Positions 26,092 to 34,870 of a stretch of DNA of 64,000 nucleotides are shown here, one piece after another (position 1 is the first letter of the stretch; each line of letters starts with the position of its first letter). The notes under the pieces are model-generated. The model was given only the letters and a program-made list of their open reading frames with translations. It made no database searches and had not been told where the DNA came from. A program made the position numbers and the translations under genes. This DNA is from Venatoribacter pacificus (lineage in GTDB: Bacteria; Pseudomonadota; Gammaproteobacteria; Pseudomonadales; Oceanobacteraceae). Where the stretch lies: positions 124,001-188,000 of the forward strand of contig NZ_JAOANI010000028.1 in assembly GCF_025318105.1 (NCBI RefSeq). The letters are read 5' to 3'.

Positions 26092-27116
26092 TGGAAAATC
26101 TCGGTCCTCACCAGAATATTATTATCCGGCGTAAGAAAAAGGGCCGGCATGAAGATCACGGTGGCGCCTGGAAAGTCGCGATGGCCGACTTTGCGTTGGC
26201 GATGATGGCGCTGTTCCTGGTGTTGTGGGTGATCAACTCATCGAATGAACAGGAACGTGCCGCTATTTCTGGTTATTTTCAGGATCCGAAGGCCTTTGAG
26301 GACGGTACAAAAGTACCGTCGAAATATGTCATTGATCTGGGAGGCTCGCCTTCGGTTTCTGACAATGTATCGGAATCCGAAACCATCGATCCGGAAGATA
26401 TTTTACAGGCTGAAGAAATCGAAAGTCTGGCGGAAGCGATTGAGAAAAAACGCATGGAGGATATGAAAGCGCAGATTGAAGCGCAGATTAACGCCAGCCC
26501 GACCCTGAGTCCGTTTAAAAATCAGTTGCTGCTGGATATCACCACCGAAGGCTTACGTCTGCAGATTGTCGATCAGACCAAACGGCCGATGTTTGATCCC
26601 GGCAGTGCGCGGCTGAAATATTATTCAGAAGATATTTTGTGGGAAATGGCACCATTACTGGCGACGATGGATCACCGTTTATCCATTGCCGGTCATACCG
26701 ACTCATCGCGTGCCGGCGGTGCCCGCGATGAAGACGATATCAACTGGGGTTTGTCTTCTTTACGGGCCGATGCGGCACGACGGGCGTTGATGGAAGCCGG
26801 TGTGCCCAAATCACAGATTGCTCAGGTGATCGGCATGGGAGATACCGCACCACTCAAACCGGATGATCCGGGTAATGAAGTGAATCGCCGTATTTCTATC
26901 ACGTTGCTGAATAAACGCTCGGAGAAAAGTGTCCGTGACCGTACCGGCGGTGAACCGCAGGTGGAATTTATCGACAGTAATGATCAGGCTCCGGCAGATG
27001 CCCGCCAGCCCGTTATTAATAAGGCCGGATCGCTGTTGGAAGAGTTGCGTAAAAATCGTGAAGCAAAAGATAACAGCTACGATAATCCGCCGAATAAGAA
27101 CGAGGCCTTTTGGTAG
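26091..27116 (+). CDS. motB: Flagellar motor stator protein MotB
   Basis: 341 residues with one membrane helix near the N-terminus (WKVAMADFALAMMALFLVLW). D33 in that helix corresponds to the essential ion-binding Asp (D32 in E. coli). A plug/linker region follows, then an OmpA-like peptidoglycan-binding domain (LSIAGHTDSSRAGG...LSSLRADAARRAL, ...NEVNRRISITLL). Translationally coupled to motA by a one-base overlap. A strong terminator follows. The ion used (H+ or Na+) is not settled by sequence, though E. coli-type similarity favours protons. Confidence 0.96.
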   Translation: MENLGPHQNIIIRRKKKGRHEDHGGAWKVAMADFALAMMALFLVLWVINSSNEQERAAISGYFQDPKAFEDGTKVPSKYVIDLGGSPSVSDNVSESETIDPEDILQAEEIESLAEAIEKKRMEDMKAQIEAQINASPTLSPFKNQLLLDITTEGLRLQIVDQTKRPMFDPGSARLKYYSEDILWEMAPLLATMDHRLSIAGHTDSSRAGGARDEDDINWGLSSLRADAARRALMEAGVPKSQIAQVIGMGDTAPLKPDDPGNEVNRRISITLLNKRSEKSVRDRTGGEPQVEFIDSNDQAPADARQPVINKAGSLLEELRKNREAKDNSYDNPPNKNEAFW

Positions 27117-27141
27117 AAGCCGCCAAGAGCAGGGCAGAATA

Positions 27142-27171
27142 AAAAAACGGCAGCGAATGGCTGCCGTTTTT
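27142..27171. terminator. Bidirectional terminator between motB and rsgA
   Basis: ACGGCAGC, loop GAATG, GCTGCCGT, with long A and T tracts on the two sides. It lies 26 bases after motB and before the convergent rsgA stop. Confidence 0.88.
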
Positions 27172-27199
27172 ATGTCTGCATTCAGGCAAACGGTCAGGG

Positions 27200-28231
27200 T
27201 CAGAGTTCGGTCAGCGTCTGCAGAATGCGCTGATAACTCTGGAAGCGCTCGGGTTGCACTTTACCTTCTTCAACGGCGGTACGGATTGCGCAGCCAGGCT
27301 CCTGCCCGTGAGCGCAGTCACGGAAGCGGCAATAACCGGCCAGAGGCCGCAATTCACGGAAGCCGTACAGCACTTCATCTTCACTCATGTGCCACAGACC
27401 AAATTCGCGGATTCCCGGTGAGTCAATCAGATCGCCACCGGCCGGAAAATGATACAGGCGGGCGGTGGTTGTGGTGTGCTTACCCTTACGGGTATTTTCC
27501 GACAATGCCCCGACTTTTAGTTCTTCACCTGGCAGCAACGTGGCAATCAATGACGATTTACCCACCCCGGACTGGCCGACAAAAACACTGATGCGGCCAT
27601 TAAGAAATTCTTTCAACTCGCTCAGGCTGCTGTCTTCTTTGCTGCATACAAGCAAAGTACGGTAGCCCAAGGCTTCATAGGCCCCCAGCATCTGGTCAAA
27701 ACGAGCGCTGTTACGTTCATCCAGCAGATCGGTTTTGTTGAGCAGAATGATCGGTTCGATATTGCAGTTTTCAGCGGCGACCAGATAGCGGTCAATCAGG
27801 TTGCTGTGCGCCTCAGGTTCGGGGGCAATCACCAGCACGATAAAATCGATATTGGCGGCAACCGGTTTGATTTCATTGTAAGGGTTGGGGCGGGAAAGCT
27901 CAGAGCTGCGTTCCAGTACGGTTTCCACCACCCCGGAATGCACCCCGTTATGCTCGGCTCCGGGGCGGAACACGACGCGGTCGCCGGTTACCAGTGAGCC
28001 AAGGTTCGCGCGCAGATAACAGCGATAGCGCTGCGCACCATCGGCGCTGCTTTCGATTTCAACCTGAGTGCCGAAGTGGGCAATCACCTGCCCCTGGCGC
28101 TCGTCACCCAGTTCACCGGCGTTCAGCTGCTCGGCAATACCACTTTCTTTTTGCTGGGCGCGTTTGGCTTTTTCTTCCTGGATTTTCTCCACGCGCCAGG
28201 TCTGGCGTTTGGTCAGTTTACGTTTGCTCAT
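27200..28231 (-). CDS. rsgA: Ribosome biogenesis GTPase RsgA
   Basis: Circularly permuted GTPase that checks late assembly of the 30S subunit. About 343 residues: OB fold, then G motifs in permuted order, G4 LLNKTDLL, G1 GQSGVGKSSL, G3 DSPGIREFG, and a zinc finger with CRFRDCAHGQEPGC. The ATG at 28231 (protein MSKRKLTKRQTWRVEKIQEE) matches the usual family start; the frame runs on to 28291. It is divergent from orn, and a 264-bp MITE lies between the two start regions. Confidence 0.95.
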   Translation of the reverse strand: MSKRKLTKRQTWRVEKIQEEKAKRAQQKESGIAEQLNAGELGDERQGQVIAHFGTQVEIESSADGAQRYRCYLRANLGSLVTGDRVVFRPGAEHNGVHSGVVETVLERSSELSRPNPYNEIKPVAANIDFIVLVIAPEPEAHSNLIDRYLVAAENCNIEPIILLNKTDLLDERNSARFDQMLGAYEALGYRTLLVCSKEDSSLSELKEFLNGRISVFVGQSGVGKSSLIATLLPGEELKVGALSENTRKGKHTTTTARLYHFPAGGDLIDSPGIREFGLWHMSEDEVLYGFRELRPLAGYCRFRDCAHGQEPGCAIRTAVEEGKVQPERFQSYQRILQTLTEL

Positions 28232-28306
28232 CAATCTTCGCTGCGGTGAGGGCAAGGCGGCCATTGTCCGTGTTGGCCGGGGCTGGCGCAAGTTGCTAAA
28301 CAGGTG

Positions 28307-28570
28307 GGGCCTGTTAACACTAAGTGAATCGGGCCTGCTGAAAGCCAGTTTTTCTCAGAACAAGGAGAGAGGAGTGATATTAGTGGGCTAAATGAATGAC
28401 GAGCGACGCAGTTAATGGGGAAAACTGGCCTCAGCCCGGAGGGTTATGGCTAAAAATTCCTCATCCTGCGTTGCTGTTCGTTAGCTTAACCCGTTAGGCT
28501 ACACTCTCAGCGCCTTGTCTGAAATATTTTTAGCCGATAACAGGCCTGTTTAATTAGCGTTAACAGGCCC
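28307..28570 (+). mobile_element. MITE-like repeat, copy A (264 bp)
   Basis: Bounded by GGGCCTGTTAACACTAA and its near-perfect reverse complement. A second 264-bp copy lies inverted at 48128-48391, roughly 90% identical by eye over its full length. It has no intact gene; stop codons interrupt the short frame that is open in the other copy. An internal GGCTAAAAA / TTTTTAGC pair could fold. It fills the region between the divergent rsgA and orn genes and ends 25 bases before the orn start, so it may carry the orn promoter. Confidence 0.85.
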
Positions 28571-28595
28571 CAGTGTTTATCTATGAGCAGCCGTT

Positions 28596-29138
28596 ATGAG
28601 CCAAAACGAAAATTTAGTCTGGATGGATCTGGAAATGACCGGTCTGGAGCCAGAGCAGGATGTGATTATTGAGATCGCGACCATTGTCACCGACAGCAAT
28701 CTCAATATTGTTGCCGAAGGCCCGGTGCTGGCGGTTCATCAGCCCGATGTTCTGCTCGATGCCATGGATGAGTGGAATACCAAGACTCATGGCAATTCAG
28801 GCCTGACTGAGCGGGTACGCAACAGCAGTACCAATGCCCGTGACGCCGAACGGCTGACGCTGGAATTTCTGCGTCAGCATGTGAAACCGGGTACTTCACC
28901 ACTGTGCGGCAACAGCATTCATCAGGATCGCCGTTTTCTGGTGAAATACATGCCGGAGCTGGAAGCTTATATGCATTACCGCAATATCGATGTATCCACG
29001 CTGAAAGAACTGGCCAAACGCTGGAAGCCTGCAGTGGTATCTTCCTTTCAGAAGAAAGGCAGCCATCAGGCGCTGGACGATATCAAAGAGTCGATTGCTG
29101 AAATGCAGCACTACCGTGAGCACTTTCTGGCGTTGTAA
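28596..29138 (+). CDS. orn: Oligoribonuclease Orn
   Basis: 3'-5' exoribonuclease that degrades dinucleotides, including pGpG made from c-di-GMP, and so completes c-di-GMP turnover. 180 residues of the DEDDh exonuclease fold: D11 and E13 in WMDLEMTGLEP, the DRRFL block, and the H/D pair in HQALDDIKES. rsgA and orn are divergent neighbours, as in Pseudomonas. The nearby MITE and the downstream terminator bound the gene tightly. Confidence 0.97.
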   Translation: MSQNENLVWMDLEMTGLEPEQDVIIEIATIVTDSNLNIVAEGPVLAVHQPDVLLDAMDEWNTKTHGNSGLTERVRNSSTNARDAERLTLEFLRQHVKPGTSPLCGNSIHQDRRFLVKYMPELEAYMHYRNIDVSTLKELAKRWKPAVVSSFQKKGSHQALDDIKESIAEMQHYREHFLAL

Positions 29139-29166
29139 GAGTTTTGCCGGCCAGATCCTGTGCAAT

Positions 29167-29196
29167 AAAAAAGCCCCGCGATTGCAGGGCTTTTTT
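29167..29196. terminator. Bidirectional terminator between orn and the diguanylate cyclase gene
   Basis: GCCC-C-GC / GC-A-GGGC stem with A6 and T6 flanks, lying between the orn stop and the convergent GGDEF gene. Confidence 0.85.
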
Positions 29197-29213
29197 ATAA
29201 CTGGCAGGAGCGT

Positions 29214-30263
29214 TCAGTCTCGCGCCTCTGTGCTATGCAGCAGGCAAATCTGATCCCGGCCATTGTTTTTGGCCCGGTACAGCGCCTGGTCCGCCAGATC
29301 CATCAGATCGGTTTCGCTTTCCAGTCCGCGCGCGGACGAGCCGGCAATACCAATGCTGAGCGTGACCTTCAGATCCGGTGCGACGTCGGTAAAGCTGAGG
29401 TTGCGCACGCGGTTGAGGATCCGTTTGGCCAGCTCTGCGGCCTGTCGTGGTTCGCAGTCATCGAGAATAATCAGGAATTCTTCACCGCCGTAACGGCCAA
29501 TCGCATCCTGAGGGCGCAGTGCCTGGCGTAAGGCAGAGGCAATGTTTTGCAAAACCTTATCGCCCACTGTGTGGCCGTAGGTGTCGTTCACTTTTTTGAA
29601 GTGGTCAGCATCGATCATTAATACCGATAGCGGTGTCAGATTAAGCAGATGGCGCTGAAACGCCCGGTGCAGAATCTGCTTGATGGTGCCCTGATTCCAC
29701 AGTCGGGTAAGGCTATCGATCCGGGCCTGTTGATAGGCTTCGTCCAGCTCGCCGATCAACTGTACCTGCATGTCGCTGAGTTGAGTCAGGTTAAGTTCGG
29801 TTTGTGCCCAGCTGGCGATATCGGCCAGTGCCGCAAGATCGTCTTGGCTGAACGAGCGTGGTTGGGTGTCAACGATGCACAGCGTGCCAACATTCTGTTC
29901 GCGGCTTTTGAGCAGGTAGCCGGCATAAAAACGCGCATAAGGCGCGCCTGTCACGTAGGGGTTGTCGGCAAAGCGTGGATCCTGAGTCATATCTTCACAA
30001 ATCAGATATTCGTCTTCCAGCAGAGTGTGCTGGCACAGGGCATCGGAACGCGGGGTGTTGATCAGGTCGAGACCATGAATCGACTTGAACCATTGGGTTT
30101 CATCGTCAATGAGCGACAGGTACGCAACCGGAACATCAAATAACCGGCACAGGGTGCGGGTAATGCGATCAAAGCGGTCTTCCAGCGGCAGGTAGAGAAT
30201 ATCCAGCTCCTTTAATGCCTGCAGACGCTGATGTTCGCGGGCAGGATGTGAGGCAATGGTCAT
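29214..30263 (-). CDS. GAF-GGDEF diguanylate cyclase
   Basis: About 349 residues. An N-terminal GAF sensor domain (~25-155; LFDVPVAYLSLIDDETQWFKS, GTLCIVDTQPRSFSQ) is followed by a short coiled linker and a GGDEF domain (~182-345). The active site reads GGEEF (259-263), expected to be active in making c-di-GMP from GTP. The inhibitory I-site RPQD (250-253) is five residues upstream, so product inhibition is likely. No membrane helices. The ATG at 30263 is chosen because GGAGAG precedes it; the frame extends into queG to 30500, but those residues are implausible. Confidence 0.9.
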   Translation of the reverse strand: MTIASHPAREHQRLQALKELDILYLPLEDRFDRITRTLCRLFDVPVAYLSLIDDETQWFKSIHGLDLINTPRSDALCQHTLLEDEYLICEDMTQDPRFADNPYVTGAPYARFYAGYLLKSREQNVGTLCIVDTQPRSFSQDDLAALADIASWAQTELNLTQLSDMQVQLIGELDEAYQQARIDSLTRLWNQGTIKQILHRAFQRHLLNLTPLSVLMIDADHFKKVNDTYGHTVGDKVLQNIASALRQALRPQDAIGRYGGEEFLIILDDCEPRQAAELAKRILNRVRNLSFTDVAPDLKVTLSIGIAGSSARGLESETDLMDLADQALYRAKNNGRDQICLLHSTEARD

Positions 30264-30372
30264 AAATCTCTCCAACAGCTGAGGCGTCTGCAAAACCGCC
30301 CGGTCATTCTGAAGTTTAGACAGTCTGACGGTATCAGACCGATGTTGTTTGCCCGCAGGTTTACCGTGTGGC

Positions 30373-31473
30373 TCATCGTGGGTTTTGCTGTTGCTGTAAC
30401 GCCCAGTCGATATGCTCCTGCACCAGCGCGCTGACCTGCGGCCGTTTGCGCTGCAGGGCATCGGTGACTTCGAGGCTGCGCGGAGCGTTACCCAGGGCAA
30501 CGGCGATATTACGCAGCCAGTTCTCGTAGCCGGTGCGGCGTATCGGCATGCCTTCGGTGCGGCTTAAAAAGGTCGCTTCATTCCAGGCGAACAGCTCCAG
30601 CAGACTGGCCTTGTCGAGCTGATGGCGTGGGCTGAAATCGCCTTCTTTGCTGGCATTGCTGAAACGGTTCCACGGACAGCCGATCTGGCAGTCATCACAG
30701 CCGAAGATACGGTTGCCGATGCCTGGTCGCAGGTCTTCAGGAATCGGCCCGTTCAGCTCGATGGTAAGGTAGGAAATACAGCGTCGCGCATCCAGCACAT
30801 GCGGGCCAACAAAGGCCTGTGTCGGGCAGATGTCCAGGCAGGCTGTGCAGCGGCCGCAATGATCCTGGGTATAAGGCTTATCCATCGGTAACGGCAGATC
30901 GGTGAGGATTTCACCGAGAAAAAAATACGAGCCGGCTTTGCGGTTGATCAGCATGGTGTTTTTGCCGATCCAGCCCAGCCCGGCCTGGTTGGCCAGTGCC
31001 CGTTCCAGTACCGGCGCGCTGTCGACAAATGCACGGAAACCCATCTCGCCGGCGGCCTGTTGCAGGCGCTTACCCAGCTCGGTCAGGCGCTTGCGCACCA
31101 GTTTATGGTAATCGCGGCCAAGCGCGTAGCGCGAAATATAGGCCTGGTTTTTATCGCTCAGCTGTTCGCTGATGCGGATATCCGGCGCCAGATAATCCAT
31201 ACGCACGCTGATCACCCTGAGGGTACCGGGCAGTAATTCAGCCGGGCGCGAGCGCATATTGCCGTGGTCAGCCATATAAACCATATCGCCGTGATAACCG
31301 GCAGCCAGCCATTGTTGCAGCCGTTGCTCGTGTTCAGCCAGCTCTACACCGGTAATCCCCAGTTGCTGGAAGCCAAGTTCCGTGGCCCACTCGTCCAGCT
31401 GAGCACGTAAACCGGCCCATGACGGCGATAATTCAGCGCAATCCGGTGCATTGTCCGACGATCTTTCTGTCAT
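30373..31473 (-). CDS. queG: Epoxyqueuosine reductase QueG
   Basis: Cobalamin- and iron-sulfur-dependent enzyme for the last step of queuosine synthesis in tRNA. 366 residues. Two [4Fe-4S] motifs are seen: CGRCTACLDICP and CDDCQIGCPW. The N-terminal cobalamin-binding region (YHGDMVYMADHGNMRS, RVISVRMDYL) and the catalytic Asp block (FVDSAPVLERALANQAGLGW) are present. It is divergent from nnrDE; the start regions are close, with only 65 bases between the chosen starts. Confidence 0.95.
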   Translation of the reverse strand: MTERSSDNAPDCAELSPSWAGLRAQLDEWATELGFQQLGITGVELAEHEQRLQQWLAAGYHGDMVYMADHGNMRSRPAELLPGTLRVISVRMDYLAPDIRISEQLSDKNQAYISRYALGRDYHKLVRKRLTELGKRLQQAAGEMGFRAFVDSAPVLERALANQAGLGWIGKNTMLINRKAGSYFFLGEILTDLPLPMDKPYTQDHCGRCTACLDICPTQAFVGPHVLDARRCISYLTIELNGPIPEDLRPGIGNRIFGCDDCQIGCPWNRFSNASKEGDFSPRHQLDKASLLELFAWNEATFLSRTEGMPIRRTGYENWLRNIAVALGNAPRSLEVTDALQRKRPQVSALVQEHIDWALQQQQNPR

Positions 31474-31538
31474 GGGTTCGTCTTCAGGCTCAGCTTCTAT
31501 ATAATTTTGCGCAATTTAACATATTAGGCAGCCAAAGG

Positions 31539-33059
31539 ATGAATCGACCTTACACCGCCAGGGATCATCTGCCGGGTGAACTCTACCGTGCCGAACAGGT
31601 GCGCGAGCTTGACCGGCTGGCGACAGAACAGGAAAACATCAGCGGCTTTGAGTTGATGTCCCGTGCGGGGGAAGCGGCTTTTGCCTGCTTGCTGGAACGC
31701 TGGCCCGATGAGCAGCACATCTGCGTTTTCGCCGGCCCCGGTAATAACGGTGGTGATGCCTGGGTGCTGGCGGCGCTGGCCTGCTACCACGGGATGGATG
31801 TGTCTTTCTATACGCTGGGCGATCTGCAGCAGCAGTCAGACAGTGCGCAGCAGGCGAGGACGATGGCGATTGATGCCGGCGTACAGCCGCAGGTGTTCAG
31901 TGGGGAACTGGATTACGACGGACGGGTCATTGTTGATGGGCTGCTGGGCACCGGGTTAAATGCCAGGGTCAGCGGCGATTATGCCGTTGCTATTGACGCT
32001 ATTAATCAGCATTGGGCGGATGTGCTGGCGCTGGATTTGCCTTCCGGCCTGAATGCCGATACTGGCCGCATTATGGGTAATGCGGTGGAAGCCAGCCTGA
32101 CGGTAACTTTTATCGGTATGAAGCGCGGCATGCTGACCGCGGCCGGGCCGGATGTGTGTGGCGCGATTGCGTTTGCTTCGCTGGCGGTTGATCCGCTGCT
32201 TTACCACCAGTTGCCAGCGGATGCTGAACGCATCAGTTGGGATCGTCTCGATCGTCTGGGACAGCGTTTACCCACTCGTCTGGGTAACGCGCACAAAGGT
32301 GAGTTTGGCCATGTGTTGGTGATTGGCGGCGATCAGGGTATGGGCGGTGCGGTGGCGATGGCAGCGGAAGCGGCGGCCCGCTGTGGCGCAGGACTGGTCA
32401 GTGCAGCAACGCGTACCGAGCATGTCGCCCCCCTGTTGATGCGCCGTCCGGAAGTAATGGTGCGGGCCGTTGAATCCGGTCTGGAACTGCAACCCCTGCT
32501 CCGCCGTGCGGCGGTGCTGGCGGTTGGTCCGGGGCTGGGCCAGAGCAGCTGGTCAGAGCTGTTGTTGCAGCAGGTTTTAGGTGATGAACGACCACTGCTG
32601 CTGGATGCTGATGCGCTGAATATTCTTGCATCACCGGGCTGGCGCTGTGATTTTGCCGGACGCGATTGCGTACTGACACCACACCCCGGTGAAGCCGCGA
32701 GGCTACTGGGTTGCAGCATTGCCGAAGTACAGGCCGACCGTTTTGCTGCCGCCCGTAAACTGGCGCAGGAATATCAGGCGGTGGTGGTGCTGAAAGGGCA
32801 GGGATCATTGATTGCCGCCCCCGATGGCCGGCTGGCGCTGTGCACCGACGGCAATCCGGGGATGAGCAGCGGTGGCATGGGCGATGTGCTCAGTGGCATC
32901 ATCGCCGCGTTGCTGGCGCAGGGCATGACTCCCTGGGCGGCGGCACGTTATGGCGTTTGTTTGCACAGTGCTGCGGCTGATATGGTGGCGGCACGTTACG
33001 GTCAGCGTGGTTTACTGGCCAGCGATTTAATGATGATGTTGCGGGAGCTGATTAACTGA
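31539..33059 (+). CDS. nnrD/nnrE: Bifunctional NAD(P)H-hydrate epimerase / ADP-dependent dehydratase (YjeF-type)
   Basis: Repairs hydrated NADH and NADPH. About 506 residues. The N-terminal NnrE epimerase domain (~1-220) has FAGPGNNGGDAW; the C-terminal ribokinase-like NnrD domain has TPHPGEAARLLG and NPGMSSGGMGDVLSG. The ATG at 31539 has AAAGG just upstream; the frame runs open to 31419 into the queG region. The stop overlaps the tsaE ATG. Start of a plus-strand operon nnrDE-tsaE-amiB-mutL-miaA. Confidence 0.95.
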   Translation: MNRPYTARDHLPGELYRAEQVRELDRLATEQENISGFELMSRAGEAAFACLLERWPDEQHICVFAGPGNNGGDAWVLAALACYHGMDVSFYTLGDLQQQSDSAQQARTMAIDAGVQPQVFSGELDYDGRVIVDGLLGTGLNARVSGDYAVAIDAINQHWADVLALDLPSGLNADTGRIMGNAVEASLTVTFIGMKRGMLTAAGPDVCGAIAFASLAVDPLLYHQLPADAERISWDRLDRLGQRLPTRLGNAHKGEFGHVLVIGGDQGMGGAVAMAAEAAARCGAGLVSAATRTEHVAPLLMRRPEVMVRAVESGLELQPLLRRAAVLAVGPGLGQSSWSELLLQQVLGDERPLLLDADALNILASPGWRCDFAGRDCVLTPHPGEAARLLGCSIAEVQADRFAAARKLAQEYQAVVVLKGQGSLIAAPDGRLALCTDGNPGMSSGGMGDVLSGIIAALLAQGMTPWAAARYGVCLHSAAADMVAARYGQRGLLASDLMMMLRELIN

Positions 33060-33535
33060 TGACCATTCGCCTGTGCGGAGAATCCGCTATGACGGCCTTT
33101 GCGGCGGCCTGCGCGCCGGTATTCAGCGAAGGTGGCCTGCTGTTTCTGGAAGGCACGCTGGGGGCGGGCAAGACCACTTTCAGCCGTGGCCTGATTCAGG
33201 CTCTGGGTCATCAGGGCGCGGTTAAAAGCCCGACGTACACTCTGGTTGAAGATTATCCACTGGCCGCCTGTCATGTCTGCCACTTTGATTTATATCGTCT
33301 GGGGGATGCAGAAGAGCTGGAATTTATGGGCATACGCGATTACCTCGATAATCAGGCTCTGTGCTTAATTGAATGGGCCGAAAAAGGCCGCGGCATTCTG
33401 CCCGCAGCCGATCTGGTGCTGCATATTGACGACCTGGGCGACAGCCGTGAATTAAGCTGGACGGCAGGCACAGAACGGGGAGCGCGCTGGCAACAGGCGC
33501 TGAACCAGGTAGCACAGGAGTTTGCCCGGGCATGA
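33059..33535 (+). CDS. tsaE: tRNA threonylcarbamoyladenosine biosynthesis ATPase TsaE
   Basis: P-loop ATPase that works with TsaB and TsaD to make t6A37 in tRNAs reading ANN codons. 158 residues. Walker A is GTLGAGKTT; KSPTYTLVEDY and HFDLYRLGD follow as in YjeE/TsaE. Coupled at both ends: the ATG overlaps the nnrDE stop and its own stop overlaps the amidase start by four bases. Confidence 0.95.
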   Translation: MTIRLCGESAMTAFAAACAPVFSEGGLLFLEGTLGAGKTTFSRGLIQALGHQGAVKSPTYTLVEDYPLAACHVCHFDLYRLGDAEELEFMGIRDYLDNQALCLIEWAEKGRGILPAADLVLHIDDLGDSRELSWTAGTERGARWQQALNQVAQEFARA

Positions 33536-34851
33536 GGTTTACTTTTCTGGCGCGGCTGATATTGCCATTGCTGCTGCTCAGTTCAGCGCTGCATGCCGAT
33601 GTTAAAGATGTGCGGGTCTGGCAGTCACCGGACAAAACCCGGCTGGTGTTTGATTTATCCAGTCCGGCGGAGCATAAAATTTTTACCCTCAGTAATCCTG
33701 ATCGGGTCGTCATTGATCTGTCTGACTCGAAAGTGCTCAATGATCTGTCTAAGGTGGATCTGCAATCAACCGCCATCCGGGCAATCCGCAGTGGTAAGCG
33801 TAACGGCAACGATGTCCGTATCGTGCTTGATGTGGCTGAACCGCTGAATCCGAAAAGTTTTCCTCTGCCGCCGAATAATGTTTACGCCAGTCATCGACTG
33901 GTGGTTGATCTGGAGCGCGAAATTGGCTCTCAGGTTATTTCCCCGATCAAAAAAGCCGATATTTATACCGACAATAAGCGCGACATTATTATTGCCATTG
34001 ATGCCGGTCACGGTGGTGAAGATCCCGGTGCGATTGGTCATGGCCGTACGCGGGAGAAAAATGTCGTGCTGGCCATTTCAAAAGAACTACAGCGTTTGTT
34101 AGTTGCTGAACATGGGTTTCACCCGTTTATGGTACGAACCGGCGATTACTACATTGGCCTGCGTGAACGTACCGAAAAAGCGCGTAAAGCCAATGCCGAC
34201 TTTTTTGTTTCCATTCATGCCGATGCGTTTAAACATCCGAGTGCGCATGGCAGTTCGGTTTTTGTGTTATCGGAACGCGGCGCAACCTCGGAGGCTGCGC
34301 GCTGGCTGGCTGATAAAGAAAACGAATCGGATCTGATTGGTGGCGTCAGTCTGGAAGATAAAGAAGACCATCTGGCGATGACGCTGCTGGATTTATCCAT
34401 GACCGCCAAACGCAATTCCAGCGTTAAACTGGGTAGCCACATTCTCGACAATATTGGCAACGTTTCCCGGCTGCATAAAAACCATGTGGAAGAAGCGGCG
34501 TTTGTTGTTTTAAAAGCGCCCGACATGCCCGCGCTGCTGGTGGAAACCGGTTTTATTTCCAATCCGGATGAGGCCCGTAAGCTGGCAACCAGCAGTTACC
34601 AGAAAAAAATGGCGCGCGCTATTTTTGCCGGTATTACCGAATACTTCCGCGAGCATCCGCCGCGCGGTACTTTACTGGCCGCACAAAAAGGCAGTGCGCC
34701 GGTATTCAATACTTACGTGATTCGCAGTGGTGATACCCTGTCGGATATTGCGCTTAAAAATGGCGTTGCTATTAACGAACTGCGCCGCGTCAATGAACTG
34801 AAAAATGACCAGTTGCGTATTGGTCAGCGCATCAGAATTCCTAACACCTAA
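33532..34851 (+). CDS. amiB: N-acetylmuramoyl-L-alanine amidase (AmiB type) with AMIN and LysM domains
   Basis: Periplasmic zinc amidase that splits septal peptidoglycan at division. 439 residues: signal peptide (1-22, ...LLLLSSALHA), AMIN domain (~23-125), catalytic Amidase_3 domain (~150-375) with IDAGHGGEDPGA, SIHADAF and LVETGFISNPDEA carrying the zinc and catalytic residues, and one C-terminal LysM (YVIRSGDTLSDIALKNGV). The LysM tail is typical of AmiB. The gene lies between tsaE and mutL, the classic order. Activity in relatives needs an EnvC/NlpD-type activator, not seen in the window. Confidence 0.94.
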   Translation: MRFTFLARLILPLLLLSSALHADVKDVRVWQSPDKTRLVFDLSSPAEHKIFTLSNPDRVVIDLSDSKVLNDLSKVDLQSTAIRAIRSGKRNGNDVRIVLDVAEPLNPKSFPLPPNNVYASHRLVVDLEREIGSQVISPIKKADIYTDNKRDIIIAIDAGHGGEDPGAIGHGRTREKNVVLAISKELQRLLVAEHGFHPFMVRTGDYYIGLRERTEKARKANADFFVSIHADAFKHPSAHGSSVFVLSERGATSEAARWLADKENESDLIGGVSLEDKEDHLAMTLLDLSMTAKRNSSVKLGSHILDNIGNVSRLHKNHVEEAAFVVLKAPDMPALLVETGFISNPDEARKLATSSYQKKMARAIFAGITEYFREHPPRGTLLAAQKGSAPVFNTYVIRSGDTLSDIALKNGVAINELRRVNELKNDQLRIGQRIRIPNT

Positions 34852-34870
34852 TTTCCGGGCTGTATTGTTT

